Assembly: GCF_004919105.1 (NCBI RefSeq)
Contig: NZ_STGK01000019.1
Span: 1 to 64,000, forward strand
DNA from: Nocardioides sp. GY 10113
Lineage (GTDB): Bacteria > Actinomycetota > Actinomycetes > Propionibacteriales > Nocardioidaceae
Reading direction: 5' to 3'
Length of the DNA: 64,000 nt
The notes under the pieces were generated by a model. It saw only the letters and a list, made by a program, of their open reading frames with translations, did no database searches and had not been told where the DNA came from. This document shows positions 35,251 to 43,825 of the stretch, in pieces. The stretch's first letter is position 1. Each line of letters opens with the position of its first letter. The position numbers were made by a program, and so were the translations under genes.

Positions 35251-36717
35251 ATGAGCGACAACGCCGCCGTGCCCCCCGCTGATTCCGCCGCCCTGGTCTC
35301 GAGCGCCTACCAGCAGGCCCTCGAGGTGATCGCCGCCGTCGAGCCCCGCGTCGCGGACGCGACCCGCCAGGAGCTGGCCGACCAGCGGGCCTCGCTCAAG
35401 CTGATCGCCTCGGAGAACTACGCCTCGCCGGCGGTGCTGCTCACCATGGGCACCTGGTTCTCCGACAAGTACGCCGAGGGCACCGTCGGCCACCGGTTCT
35501 ACGCCGGCTGCCAGAACGTCGACACCGTCGAGGCGCTCGCGGCCGAGCACGCCCGTGAGCTCTTCGGCGCCCCGTACGCCTACGCGCAGCCGCACTCGGG
35601 CATCGACGCGAACCTGGTGGCGTTCTGGTCGATCCTGGCCCACCGTGTCGAGGGGCCGTGGCTGGAGAAGTACGGCGCCAAGAACGTCAACGACCTCTCC
35701 GAGGCCGACTGGGAGGCGCTCCGCCACGAGCTGGGCAACCAGCGGCTGCTCGGCATGTCGCTGGACGCCGGCGGCCACCTGACCCACGGCTTCCGCCCGA
35801 ACATCAGCGGCAAGATGTTCCACCAGCAGCAGTACGGCACCGACCCCGAGACCGGTCTGCTGGACTACGACGCGGTCCGCGCCAAGGCCAAGGAGTTCAA
35901 GCCGCTGGTGCTGGTCGCCGGCTACTCGGCGTACCCGCGGCGGGTGAACTTCGCGAAGATGCGTGAGATCGCCGACGAGGTCGGCGCCACGCTGATGGTC
36001 GACATGGCCCACTTCGCGGGCCTGGTCGCCGGCAAGGTGTTCACCGGCGAGGAGAACCCGGTCCCCTACGCCCACATCACCACCACGACGACCCACAAGT
36101 CCCTGCGTGGTCCCCGCGGCGGCCTCGTGCTCGCCCAGGAGGAGTACGCGTCGTCGGTGGACCGTGGCTGCCCGATGGTCCTCGGCGGCCCGCTCTCGCA
36201 CGTGATGGCCGCCAAGGCGGTGGCGCTGGCCGAGGCCCGCCAGCCGGCGTTCGCCGACTACGCCCAGCGCGTCGCCGACAACGCGCAGTCGCTGGCCGAC
36301 GGCTTCCTCAAGCGCGGTGCGCGGCTGGTCACCGGCGGCACCGACAACCACCTGGTGCTGCTCGACGTCTCCGGCTTCGGCCTGACCGGCCGGCAGGCGG
36401 AGTCGGCGCTGCTCGACGCCGGCGTGGTCACCAACCGCAACTCGATCCCGTCCGACCCGAACGGGGCCTGGTACACCTCCGGCATCCGCCTGGGCACGCC
36501 GGCGCTGACCACGCGCGGCTTCGGCCACGACGAGTTCGACCGGGTGGCAGAGCTGATCGTCGAGGTGCTCAACGGCACCGAGGCCGGCACCACCAAGGCC
36601 GGGACGCCGTCGAAGGCGTCGTACGCGATGGCGGACGGCATCGCGGACCGCACCCGCGCCGCCTCGGCGGAGCTGCTGGACAAGCACCCGCTCTACCCGG
36701 GCCTGGAGCTGGTCTGA
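35251..36717 (+). CDS. glyA: Serine hydroxymethyltransferase
   Basis: A 488-residue PLP enzyme interconverting serine plus tetrahydrofolate and glycine plus methylene-tetrahydrofolate. Lys283 in TTTHKSLRGPRGG binds PLP; other blocks are LIASENYASPAV, GTVGHRFYAGCQNVD, QPHSGIDANLVAF and VDMAHFAGLVAG. It is about 60-70 residues longer than the E. coli type because of an N-terminal extension and an insert around WLEKYGAKNVNDLSEADWE. A TACGCT box 7 nt before the ATG indicates a leaderless message. It is divergent from the sulfur operon, whose product sulfide joins serine in cysteine synthesis. No glycine riboswitch pattern was recognised upstream. Confidence 0.94.
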   Translation: MSDNAAVPPADSAALVSSAYQQALEVIAAVEPRVADATRQELADQRASLKLIASENYASPAVLLTMGTWFSDKYAEGTVGHRFYAGCQNVDTVEALAAEHARELFGAPYAYAQPHSGIDANLVAFWSILAHRVEGPWLEKYGAKNVNDLSEADWEALRHELGNQRLLGMSLDAGGHLTHGFRPNISGKMFHQQQYGTDPETGLLDYDAVRAKAKEFKPLVLVAGYSAYPRRVNFAKMREIADEVGATLMVDMAHFAGLVAGKVFTGEENPVPYAHITTTTTHKSLRGPRGGLVLAQEEYASSVDRGCPMVLGGPLSHVMAAKAVALAEARQPAFADYAQRVADNAQSLADGFLKRGARLVTGGTDNHLVLLDVSGFGLTGRQAESALLDAGVVTNRNSIPSDPNGAWYTSGIRLGTPALTTRGFGHDEFDRVAELIVEVLNGTEAGTTKAGTPSKASYAMADGIADRTRAASAELLDKHPLYPGLELV

Positions 36718-36779
36718 GCGACCCCGACGCCACACCGGCCCCGGAGCCCGGCGCCTCGGACGATCGAGCGAACGGGCCG

Positions 36780-37697
36780 GTGTGGCGGCGAGCCCTGCAC
36801 CAGCTGTGGCGGGTGGTCGTGGCCACAGTCGACTCGTGCCTGCGCTATCGGGTGACCGGTCTCGCGGCGGAGGGCGCCTTCTTCGCGGTGCTCTCCGTGC
36901 CGCCGCTGATCTTCGCGCTGGCGGGGTCGGTCGGCTACGTGTCCGACCGGTTCAGCGCCGACCAGGTCGAGGTCGTCCAGGCGTCGGTGATCGACCTCTT
37001 CTCGACGTTCCTCACCGACCGGGCCGTGCACCGCGTCATCGAGCCGACCATGGAGGACGTCCTCGGCAGTGGCCGGTTCGACGTCATCTCCGTGGGCTTC
37101 GTGCTCGCCCTCTGGTCGGGGTCGCGCGCACTCAACGTCTTCGTCGACACGATCACGATCATGCACGGGCTGGGTGGGCACCGCGGGATCGTGCGGACCC
37201 GCGCGCTGTCGTTCCTGCTCTACGTGCTGGCCCTCGTCACCGGCGCGATCACCATCCCGCTGGTGGTCGCCGGGCCGGCGCTGGTCCAGGAGGCGCTGCC
37301 CGACCGAGCCGACTTCCTGATGCACTTCTACTGGCCGGTCGTGGTCGTGGTGTGCATCTGCTTCCTCGCGACGCTCTACCACTTCTCGGTGCCGGTCCGG
37401 ACCAGCTGGAGCTTCAACCTGCCCGGGGCCACCTTCTCGTTGCTGGCCTGGATCGCGGGCTCGACGATGCTGCGCTGGTTCCTGACCGTCACCGCCGCCG
37501 ACTCCCGGTCCGTCTACGGGCCGCTGGCCGCGCCGATCGCCATCCTGCTCTGGCTCTACCTCGTGGCCCTCGCCGTGCTGATCGGCGCCGCGGTGAACGC
37601 TGCGTTCGACACGGTGTTCCCGCAGCAGGCCACGAGCAGGGCGCGCCGCGACCTGGTCAACCGCCTCCTCCGCCGTCCCGCGCCGCGGGTGGACTAG
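36780..37697 (+). CDS. YihY/BrkB-family membrane protein
   Basis: A 305-residue YihY/virulence factor BrkB family protein with about six membrane segments: LAAEGAFFAVLSVPPLIFALAG in outline, LALWSGSRALNVFVDTITIMHG, PLVVAGPALVQ, FATLYHFSVP-like loop and LWLYLVALAVLIGAAVNAAF. Cellular role is uncertain across the family. The GTG at 36780 is the only start between the glyA stop and the first membrane segment; no upstream start codon exists in frame. Its stop codon lies inside the -10 box of the next gene. Confidence 0.85.
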   Translation: MWRRALHQLWRVVVATVDSCLRYRVTGLAAEGAFFAVLSVPPLIFALAGSVGYVSDRFSADQVEVVQASVIDLFSTFLTDRAVHRVIEPTMEDVLGSGRFDVISVGFVLALWSGSRALNVFVDTITIMHGLGGHRGIVRTRALSFLLYVLALVTGAITIPLVVAGPALVQEALPDRADFLMHFYWPVVVVVCICFLATLYHFSVPVRTSWSFNLPGATFSLLAWIAGSTMLRWFLTVTAADSRSVYGPLAAPIAILLWLYLVALAVLIGAAVNAAFDTVFPQQATSRARRDLVNRLLRRPAPRVD

Positions 37698-37700
37698 ATT
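37695..37700 (+). promoter_or_regulatory. -10 box of the potassium channel gene (leaderless)
   Basis: TAGATT, 7 nt before the GTG at 37708. Its first three bases are the stop codon of the preceding gene. Confidence 0.55.
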
Positions 37701-37707
37701 CGCCGCC

Positions 37708-38826
37708 GTGAGTGAGGTGTCGAGCGATCCGTCCATCGACGGCGCTGCCCTGGGCAGGGTGGTGCTGCCGGAGCGGTCGCGTTCGCCCTGGTGGGAGCTG
37801 GGGCGCCGGCTGCTCGCCGCAGCGGCGATCCTGGTCGGCACGGTGCTGGTCGTGTACCTCGACCGCGGCGGCTATCGGGATGCCGGAGACGCGACGCTGG
37901 TCAACCCGAACGGGACGGTCTCGGCGATCGACGCGCTGTACTACACCACGGTCACCCTGAGCACGACCGGGTACGGCGACATCGCTCCGGTCACCGACAA
38001 CGCCCGGCTGATCAACGCGTTCGTGATCACCCCGGCCCGCATCGCGTTCCTGGTGCTGCTGATCGGCACCACGCTCGAGGTGCTCGCGCAGCGCGGTCGC
38101 GAACAGTTCCGGATCGGTCGATGGAGGAAGCAGATGGGACACCACGTCGTGGTGATCGGTTACGGGACCAAGGGGCGCAGCGCGATCGACACGCTGGTCA
38201 GCAACGGTCTGGACCGGGAGAAGGTGGTGGTCGTCGACCCCGACGCGACGGCGTTGGCGACGGCCAACGCGCAGGGGCTGGCCGTGATCAGCGGCGACGC
38301 GACCCGCCGTGAGGTGCTGAACCAGGCCGGGGTGGCCGAGGCGGACCAGATCATCATCACCACCGACGACGACGCCACGAACGTGCTGGCGGCGCTCACG
38401 GTGCGCCAGGCGAACCCGGAGGCCTGGATCGTGGCGTCGGTGCGGGAGCACCAGAACGCGCCGCTGATGAAGCAGTCCGGCGCCGACTCGGTGATCACGT
38501 CGTCGGATGCTGTCGGCCGCCTGCTCGGCCTGTCGACGCTGTCGCCGAAGCTGGGCTCGGTGATGGAGGACCTGCTCACCTACGGCGAGGGCCTCGAGGT
38601 CGCCGAGCGCGAGCTGCTGGTCTCCGAGGTGGGGCGTCCGCCCCAGTCGCTGCCCGACCAGGTGATCGCCGTCGTCCGCGACGAGAAGGTGTACCGGTAC
38701 TTCGACCCGGTGGTGACGCTGCTCGCGCGTGGCGACCGGCTGATCGTGGTCCGGCCCGCCCGGGAGCTGCCGTGGGCGCCGCGGCCCGGCACCCACAACG
38801 AGGAGCTCGCCACCGAGGGCGAGTGA
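37708..38826 (+). CDS. Potassium channel with RCK/TrkA-N domain
   Basis: A 372-residue two-helix potassium channel. Membrane segments are near residues 33-52 and 105-125 around the pore loop, with selectivity filter TTGYGD. A TrkA-N/RCK nucleotide-binding domain follows (VVVIGYGTKGRSAIDTL, VVVVDPDATAL, SGDATRREVL), then a TrkA-C-like end. The pore-RCK layout is that of MthK/Kch-type channels gated by ions or nucleotides. The GTG is chosen for the TAGATT box 7 nt upstream. Confidence 0.88.
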   Translation: MSEVSSDPSIDGAALGRVVLPERSRSPWWELGRRLLAAAAILVGTVLVVYLDRGGYRDAGDATLVNPNGTVSAIDALYYTTVTLSTTGYGDIAPVTDNARLINAFVITPARIAFLVLLIGTTLEVLAQRGREQFRIGRWRKQMGHHVVVIGYGTKGRSAIDTLVSNGLDREKVVVVDPDATALATANAQGLAVISGDATRREVLNQAGVAEADQIIITTDDDATNVLAALTVRQANPEAWIVASVREHQNAPLMKQSGADSVITSSDAVGRLLGLSTLSPKLGSVMEDLLTYGEGLEVAERELLVSEVGRPPQSLPDQVIAVVRDEKVYRYFDPVVTLLARGDRLIVVRPARELPWAPRPGTHNEELATEGE

Positions 38827-38862
38827 TCGCGCCGCCCGGCCGCGCGCCTCGCGCCCCGGCGC

Positions 38863-38902
38863 CAGGCCTGGTCAGGCCTGGTCAGGCCTGGTCAGGCCTG
38901 GT
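38863..38902. repeat. Four tandem copies of a 10-bp repeat at the trxA 3' end
   Basis: CAGGCCTGGT is repeated four times in a row. The third junction contains the stop codon of the thioredoxin gene (38892-38894). The unit holds the palindrome AGGCCT. Copy changes would not keep frame, but since the stop lies within the array, the protein end would change little. Confidence 0.8.
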
Positions 38903-39257
38903 TCTGCTCGGGCGCCTCGGCCATCGCCGCCTCGACGTCGAACTCGCGTACGGCGCTGATCACCTGCTCGAGGGCGGGCGCCGGCAGCGCGCCGGCCTGG
39001 GAGAAGACCAGGGCACCCTTCTTGAACGCCATCAGCGTCGGGATCGAGGTGATCCGGGCGGCGCCGGCGAGCTCCTGCTCGGCCTCGGTGTCGACCGAGC
39101 CGAAGACGACGTCGCCGTGCTGCTCGGCCGCGGCCTGGTAGATCGGCGCGAAGTTGCGACAGGGGCCACACCACGACGCCCAGAAGTCGACGAAGACGAT
39201 CTCGTTGTCGAGGACGGTCTGCTCGAAGTTGGCGGCGGTGAGGTCAACAGTGCTCAT
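38892..39257 (-). CDS. trxA: Thioredoxin
   Basis: A 121-residue thioredoxin with the active site WASWCGPCRNFAPIY and the cis-Pro region ITSIPTLMAFKKG. It reduces protein disulfides and could serve the APS reductase encoded upstream in the window. The C-terminal 15 residues (FDVEAAMAEAPEQNQA) extend past the usual fold, and the stop codon lies in a tandem repeat. The ATG is at 39255-39257. Confidence 0.93.
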   Translation of the reverse strand: MSTVDLTAANFEQTVLDNEIVFVDFWASWCGPCRNFAPIYQAAAEQHGDVVFGSVDTEAEQELAGAARITSIPTLMAFKKGALVFSQAGALPAPALEQVISAVREFDVEAAMAEAPEQNQA

Positions 39258-39430
39258 GACTTCTTCAACGTGGCCCGCCTGGCAACCATTCCGCGGCGCG
39301 CCGAGGGATTTGTGACGTTCGCCGCACCCGGTTCCGGTGCTGCCCCGGAGCGGCGCACGGACGCGGAAGGTGTGGGCGACATGAGGCTGGGTAGGGGGCG
39401 GGGGACAGTGGATTCCGAGGAGGAGTGCCG

Positions 39431-39823
39431 ATGCCCACGATCGACGTGAACGACGAGATGGAACAGCTGGCCGCGCAGATGGAGCACGTCGCCGAGGTGG
39501 TCTCGCCCCGGGTCGAAGCGGCCGCGCAGGTCCTGGCCGAGAAGAGCGCCGAGCTCGGGGAGGTCATCGCCGAGCGTGGCGGCGAGGTCGCGGACTCGGT
39601 GGTGGCCCACCTGCCGGAGAACGTCGCGGAGTACCTGCCCGAGGACGAGGGGAGTCGCCGGGGGGTGGTGGTGCTCGTGCTGGGCGCGCTGGTGGCCGCC
39701 GCGGTGGCCGCCGTGGTGCTCGCCCGCCGGTCCCGGACGTCCGGCTCCGGCCCCGCCCCGCAAGCGACCGGGATCGCCGGCGACCCGACGGCGGAGCCCG
39801 ACGCGGGCGGTCCGCAGGGCTGA
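39431..39823 (+). CDS. Small single-pass membrane protein
   Basis: A 130-residue protein of no recognised family. Residues about 8-75 are acidic and helical with heptad-like spacing (EMEQLAAQMEHVAEVVSPRV, AAQVLAEKSAELGEVIAERG), resembling apolipoprotein-like or ATP-synthase-b-like helices. A membrane helix (GVVVLVLGALVAAAVAAVVLA in part, about 84-104) and a basic/Pro tail follow. GGAGGAG precedes the ATG by 5 nt. It is convergent with the SHOCT gene and shares a terminator with it. Confidence 0.65.
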   Translation: MPTIDVNDEMEQLAAQMEHVAEVVSPRVEAAAQVLAEKSAELGEVIAERGGEVADSVVAHLPENVAEYLPEDEGSRRGVVVLVLGALVAAAVAAVVLARRSRTSGSGPAPQATGIAGDPTAEPDAGGPQG

Positions 39824-39853
39824 GCGCGCGGCCGAGGACACGCGCTGCGGGAC

Positions 39854-39881
39854 GCGCCTGCTCGGTCAGCCGAGCAGGCGC
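39854..39881. terminator. Bidirectional terminator hairpin
   Basis: Perfect 12-bp stem GCGCCTGCTCGG / CCGAGCAGGCGC with a 4-nt loop. It lies after the stop at 39823, and the minus-strand SHOCT stop codon begins in its loop. Confidence 0.75.
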
Positions 39882-40198
39882 GCCTTCGCGGCCGCGAACT
39901 CCTCCTCGCTGAGCAGGCCGTTGGCCCGCATGTCGGCGAGCTGGGAGAGCTTCGCCATCATGTCGTCGCCCGCACCGCCGGACGCAGGGGCCGCCGGGGC
40001 CGGCGCGGCCTGCTGGGGCGGGGCGGCGTACGCCTGCTGGGGAGGGGCCGCGTAGGCCTGCTGGGCCTGGTCGGCCGCCCGTCGCTGCTGTCGTCGGGCC
40101 ACGTTGCCGGAGACCGCCTGCGCCGTGCCGGCGATCACCGCGGTCCGAGCCGCCGTGCCGATCAGCCCGGGTCGGCCGATGCGTCGCTGTCCGATCAT
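39866..40198 (-). CDS. SHOCT-domain protein
   Basis: A 110-residue protein. The N-terminal 40 residues hold a weakly hydrophobic stretch (GLIGTAARTAVIAGTAQAVSG), the middle is Gln/Pro/Ala-rich with the repeated block AYAAPPQQ, and the C-terminal 30 residues form a SHOCT domain (LADMRANGLLSEEEFAAAKARLLG in outline). SHOCT domains occur at the ends of many membrane proteins and are presumed oligomerisation modules. GAGAGGA precedes the ATG. The gene follows a DUF6325 gene, a common pairing. Confidence 0.82.
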   Translation of the reverse strand: MIGQRRIGRPGLIGTAARTAVIAGTAQAVSGNVARRQQRRAADQAQQAYAAPPQQAYAAPPQQAAPAPAAPASGGAGDDMMAKLSQLADMRANGLLSEEEFAAAKARLLG

Positions 40199-40266
40199 GG
40201 TGTCGTCCTCTCCACTACTCGTCCTGCCGTCGCTGAGTCGTCGTCGCTGAGTCGTCGTTGCGCCGG

Positions 40267-40701
40267 TCAGGTGGTCGCCCGGAGCGCGTCCAGGACCTCC
40301 TCGACCGCCTCCGCCGGGATCCGGATGCTGGCCGTGAGCTCGCCGTCGGAGCCGACGACAGCGTCGCGGAGGGGCTTGACCCACGTGTGCTCGAAGGCGA
40401 GGAGCGCTGCCGAGCTGCCGGGCTCGAGGTGCTCGGTCAGCGAGGTCACGTCCTCGTCGGAGAACAGTGCCTCGACCTGCTCGAACAGATTGGCGAGGGG
40501 CGCCAGGTCGGCCGACGCCGCGTCGTCCTCGTCGAGCTCGACGACGGTCAGCTCGCCGTCGTCGGCGCGGTGGGCGAAGACCGCGTCGACGATCGTGATC
40601 GTCCCGGCCTCCTGGAGGCGCTCGAGCTCGGGGATGATCGCACCGTTGAACCGGCTCCCCGGGAAGGTGAGCACCACTACCTCGACGGGACCAATGGACA
40701 T
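40267..40701 (-). CDS. DUF6325-type protein
   Basis: A 144-residue protein that opens VEVVVLTFPGSRFNGAIIPE and continues with DAVFAHRADDGELTVVELDE and LEPGSSAALLAFEHTWVKPL, the pattern of DUF6325 proteins, usually beside SHOCT-domain genes. No membrane segment. Function unknown; the ferredoxin-like alternation suggests a regulatory or stress-linked cytoplasmic protein. The ATG is at 40699-40701 with GAGGCAACG upstream. It is 68 bp upstream of the SHOCT gene on the same strand. Confidence 0.78.
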   Translation of the reverse strand: MSIGPVEVVVLTFPGSRFNGAIIPELERLQEAGTITIVDAVFAHRADDGELTVVELDEDDAASADLAPLANLFEQVEALFSDEDVTSLTEHLEPGSSAALLAFEHTWVKPLRDAVVGSDGELTASIRIPAEAVEEVLDALRATT

Positions 40702-40826
40702 CGTTGCCTCCTCGGTGACGGGCGCTGGCCGTCCCGATCCTGGCACGGCGACGGATGCTCCGCCAGGGTCGAGGGCCGCTGCGTGGAGTCGGTCGGTGGG
40801 GTCGCTGGGCGGCGCCCGGCCCGGCG

Positions 40827-42098
40827 TCACCCCAGCAGCGGGTCAGCGCCCACGTCACCTCGCCCGACGGCGATCAGCGCGAGCGCGAGCAGCAGCCGGT
40901 CGCGCGCCGAGTGCAGGTCCCGACCGGTGAGCTGCTCGATCTGCTGCAGCCGGTAGAGCACCGTGTTGCGGTGGCAGTACAGCTCCTCGGCCGTGCGGGT
41001 GGGCGAGACGTTGCACCTGATCAGCGTGGCCAGGGTCGTCAACAGCACCTCGGACTGGTGGTCGCCGAGCCCGAGCAGCGGCCCGAGGGTCTCCTGGACC
41101 AGCAGTGCCGACACGTCGGGGCTCGCGCTCAGCATGAGCTCGGGCAGACGGTCGCTGACCAGCACGACCTCGGCCTGTCCGCGCGGAATGGTCTGGGCCG
41201 CCCGGGTCGCGAGCTGGTAGGCCGAGGCGAAACCGACGATCCCGTCGGTGGAGAGCGCGACCCCGACCCTGCCCACGGCCGGGCGGAGCAGTGTGACCAG
41301 CTCATCGGGGGTGAGGCTGCCCATCGGCACCATCCCGAAGTGCGTGCCGCGCCGAACGTGCCAGAACGACCCGCGCCCGGCGCGCTCGAGCCGGTCGTCG
41401 GCGGCCCGCAGGGGCTCGTCGAGGGAGTCGTCGAGCGGCGCCGCGATGCAGGCGACGGGCTCGCCGGGAGTCACGCCGAGCACCGCGGCCGCCTCGGCCG
41501 CGACGGCCGGATCGGCCCCGCCACCGTCCACCAGCCGGTCCAGCAGGCCCTGCTGGCGGTGGTGGTCGCGCCGCGCCAGCCGCACGCTCTCGCGGCGGTG
41601 CGCGTCGATGACCACCGCGTTCTGCACGTCCAGATCGCGCCAGATCCGCTGGCCCGCCATCACCAGGAGGCCGTCGTCGAGGCCGAGGTCGGGGTCGTCC
41701 AGCTCGAGGAGCGCCTGCCACAGCACGCGGGCGCCGAGCGTGTAGGCGTTGAGCGTCAGCTCCAGCGAGACGCCCTGGCGGGCGCGACGGCGACCGGCGT
41801 CGCGCCACACGTCCGCGGGCCGATGGTCCCCGTCGGGCCGGCCCGCCAGGGTCAGCAGGCCGTGGCGGACATGTTCGCGGATGCTGTGGTGCACGTCGGC
41901 GAGGAGCTCCGGCGGCGCCTGCTCGAACCACTCGGGGTCGTTGTGGCGCAGGCGCGCGTTGATCGTGTCGGCGATCTCGTCGGTGTACGGGATCAGGGCC
42001 TCCCAACCGCGGCGGAGGCGCTCCTCCGCGGCGTCTGCACGGGCGGCGCGGCCGAGCACGCGGTGGGGTGGGCCGTCGGCTCCTAGTGCGCGTGACAT
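40827..42098 (-). CDS. PucR/CdaR-family transcriptional regulator
   Basis: A 423-residue regulator with an N-terminal all-helical sensor (about 20-160; NARLRHNDPEWFEQAPPEL in part), a central GGDEF-like/CdaR domain and a C-terminal PucR helix-turn-helix (LIRCNVSPTRTAEELYCHRN, TVLYRLQQIEQLTGRDL). It is divergent from the Liv-type ABC importer operon, with 159 bp between, and is the obvious candidate regulator. Family members often control transport and breakdown of nitrogen compounds or aromatics. The ATG at 42096-42098 is the first methionine that begins the sensor domain. Confidence 0.85.
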   Translation of the reverse strand: MSRALGADGPPHRVLGRAARADAAEERLRRGWEALIPYTDEIADTINARLRHNDPEWFEQAPPELLADVHHSIREHVRHGLLTLAGRPDGDHRPADVWRDAGRRRARQGVSLELTLNAYTLGARVLWQALLELDDPDLGLDDGLLVMAGQRIWRDLDVQNAVVIDAHRRESVRLARRDHHRQQGLLDRLVDGGGADPAVAAEAAAVLGVTPGEPVACIAAPLDDSLDEPLRAADDRLERAGRGSFWHVRRGTHFGMVPMGSLTPDELVTLLRPAVGRVGVALSTDGIVGFASAYQLATRAAQTIPRGQAEVVLVSDRLPELMLSASPDVSALLVQETLGPLLGLGDHQSEVLLTTLATLIRCNVSPTRTAEELYCHRNTVLYRLQQIEQLTGRDLHSARDRLLLALALIAVGRGDVGADPLLG

Positions 42099-42257
42099 GC
42101 GCCACAGCGTTGCACTGGTTGCACATTCCTGCCACCCCGATTGACCGGATCGATGCGGATTGCCCGATGGATCTTGTGCGGTGCGTCCATATCGGGTCTT
42201 TGTGCACCTCGTCCAGAGTGATGCACGCCACAGCAGTCTGTCGATCGAGGAGCCACG
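42099..42257. other. Divergent regulatory region, pucR / liv operon
   Basis: 159 bp. The motif CGCCACAGC occurs near both ends (about 42100 and 42229), and TTGCAC occurs twice close together (about 42111 and 42119). These are candidate regulator sites, but none is a clear palindrome. Confidence 0.4.
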
Positions 42258-43079
42258 GTGCCCACAGCAGGAACGGTGCCAGCAGCAACGGCCACGCCGG
42301 TGTTCGCCATGAGCGGGGTGACCGTCACCTTCGGAGGCCTCACCGCGCTGAGCGAGGTCGACCTCGAGGTCGCACCGGGCCAGGTCCTGGGGGTGATCGG
42401 CCCGAACGGCGCCGGCAAGACCACGCTCTTCAACGTCGCCTGCGGCTTCACCCGGCCCGACACCGGCACGCTCGCCTGGCAGGGTGCCGACGTGACGGGG
42501 GTCCGGCCGCACCGGCTGGCCGGTCTCGGCATCGCGCGCACGCTGCAGGGCCTGGGTCTCTTCAACGGGATGACCGTGCTGGACAACGTCGTGGTCGGAC
42601 TGGACCGCGCCGCGCGGGCCGGGTTCTGGTCCGGGCTGCTCGCGCTGCCGCGCAGCTCCCGGGACGAGCGCCGACTCCGTGAGCGGGCGATGGCCACGCT
42701 CGACGAGCTCGGCATCGCCGAGCACGCCCGCCGCTACCCCGGAGCCCTGCCGTACGCGCTGCGCAAGCGGGTCGCGCTGGCCCGCGCCCTCGTCGCCGAT
42801 CCCGATCTGCTGATGCTGGACGAGCCGGCCAGCGGCCTCTCCGAGGAGGAGATGGAATCCCTCGGCGCGCTCATCACGAGCCTGCGGGATCGGATGTCGG
42901 TGATGCTCGTGGAGCACCACATGGACCTGGTCATGAACGTCTGCGATCGGCTCGTCGTGCTCGACTTCGGGCGGGTGATCGCCCGTGGCGCCCCGGCCGA
43001 GGTGCGCGACGACCCGGCGGTGCTGGCGGCCTACCTGGGCGTCGACGCGCACGGGCACGACGCGGAGGGGGACCGATGA
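42258..43079 (+). CDS. Liv-type ABC importer ATPase (LivG-like)
   Basis: A 273-residue ATPase with Walker A GPNGAGKTT, Walker B LLMLDEPASGLSEEE and the family-typical degenerate signature LPYALRKRVALARAL in place of LSGGQ. The C-terminal DDPAVLAAYLG is characteristic of LivG. It energises uptake through the HM permeases below. GAGGAG precedes the GTG by 6 nt. The following livF-like gene overlaps its stop (ATGA). Gene order ATPase-ATPase-permease-permease-binding protein. Confidence 0.9.
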   Translation: MPTAGTVPAATATPVFAMSGVTVTFGGLTALSEVDLEVAPGQVLGVIGPNGAGKTTLFNVACGFTRPDTGTLAWQGADVTGVRPHRLAGLGIARTLQGLGLFNGMTVLDNVVVGLDRAARAGFWSGLLALPRSSRDERRLRERAMATLDELGIAEHARRYPGALPYALRKRVALARALVADPDLLMLDEPASGLSEEEMESLGALITSLRDRMSVMLVEHHMDLVMNVCDRLVVLDFGRVIARGAPAEVRDDPAVLAAYLGVDAHGHDAEGDR

Positions 43080-43792
43080 ACGCGCTCACCGTCAGCGACC
43101 TCACGGTCGCCTACGGCCCGGTCCGGGCACTGGACGGGGTCTCCTTCGAGGTCGCCTCCGGCTGTGTCACCGCCGTGCTCGGCGCCAACGGCGCCGGCAA
43201 GACGACGCTGCTCCGGACGCTGTCCGGGCTCGTCCGCCCGAGCGCCGGTGTCGCGCACCTCAGCGATCGCGACCTGCTGCGCACCCCGGCGGAGGAGATG
43301 ACCCGCACCGGCCTCGCCCACGTGCCCGAGGGGCGTGGCGTCATCGCCGAGCTGACGGTGCGCGAGAACCTGCGTCTCGGCGTGCTCGGCGCGCGTCGTA
43401 CCGGCCGGCGCCGGGCCTTCGACGTGGACCGGATCTACGACCTCTTCCCGGTGCTCGGTGAACGGCGCGACCAGGTCGCGCACACGCTGTCGGGCGGGGA
43501 GCGCCAGATGCTCGTGATCGGGCGTGCGCTGCTCGCCGAGCCGCGGATCCTGCTGCTGGACGAGCCGTCCCTGGGCCTGGCGCCCCGGATCGTGGCCCAG
43601 ATCTTCGCGCTGCTGCGGAACCTGGTCGACACCGAGGGCCTGACGGTGCTGCTGGCCGAGCAGAACGCCCGGAGCGCGCTGTCCATCGCCGACCGCGGGC
43701 TGGTGCTGGGCCTCGGACGCGTGGTCGCCGACGAGCCGGCGCACGTGCTGGCCGATGACGTCCGGGTCCGCGACGCCTACCTCGGCAACTGA
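43076..43792 (+). CDS. Liv-type ABC importer ATPase (LivF-like)
   Basis: A 238-residue ATPase: Walker A GANGAGKTT, signature LSGGERQ, Walker B ILLLDEPSLGLAP, H-region VLLAEQNARSAL, and the LivF hallmark LAHVPEGRGV. It forms the ATPase heterodimer with the LivG-like subunit. The ATG overlaps the previous stop. Confidence 0.91.
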   Translation: MNALTVSDLTVAYGPVRALDGVSFEVASGCVTAVLGANGAGKTTLLRTLSGLVRPSAGVAHLSDRDLLRTPAEEMTRTGLAHVPEGRGVIAELTVRENLRLGVLGARRTGRRRAFDVDRIYDLFPVLGERRDQVAHTLSGGERQMLVIGRALLAEPRILLLDEPSLGLAPRIVAQIFALLRNLVDTEGLTVLLAEQNARSALSIADRGLVLGLGRVVADEPAHVLADDVRVRDAYLGN

Positions 43793-43825
43793 GCACGGCT
43801 GCTTGCCGACAAGAGAGGACAGACG

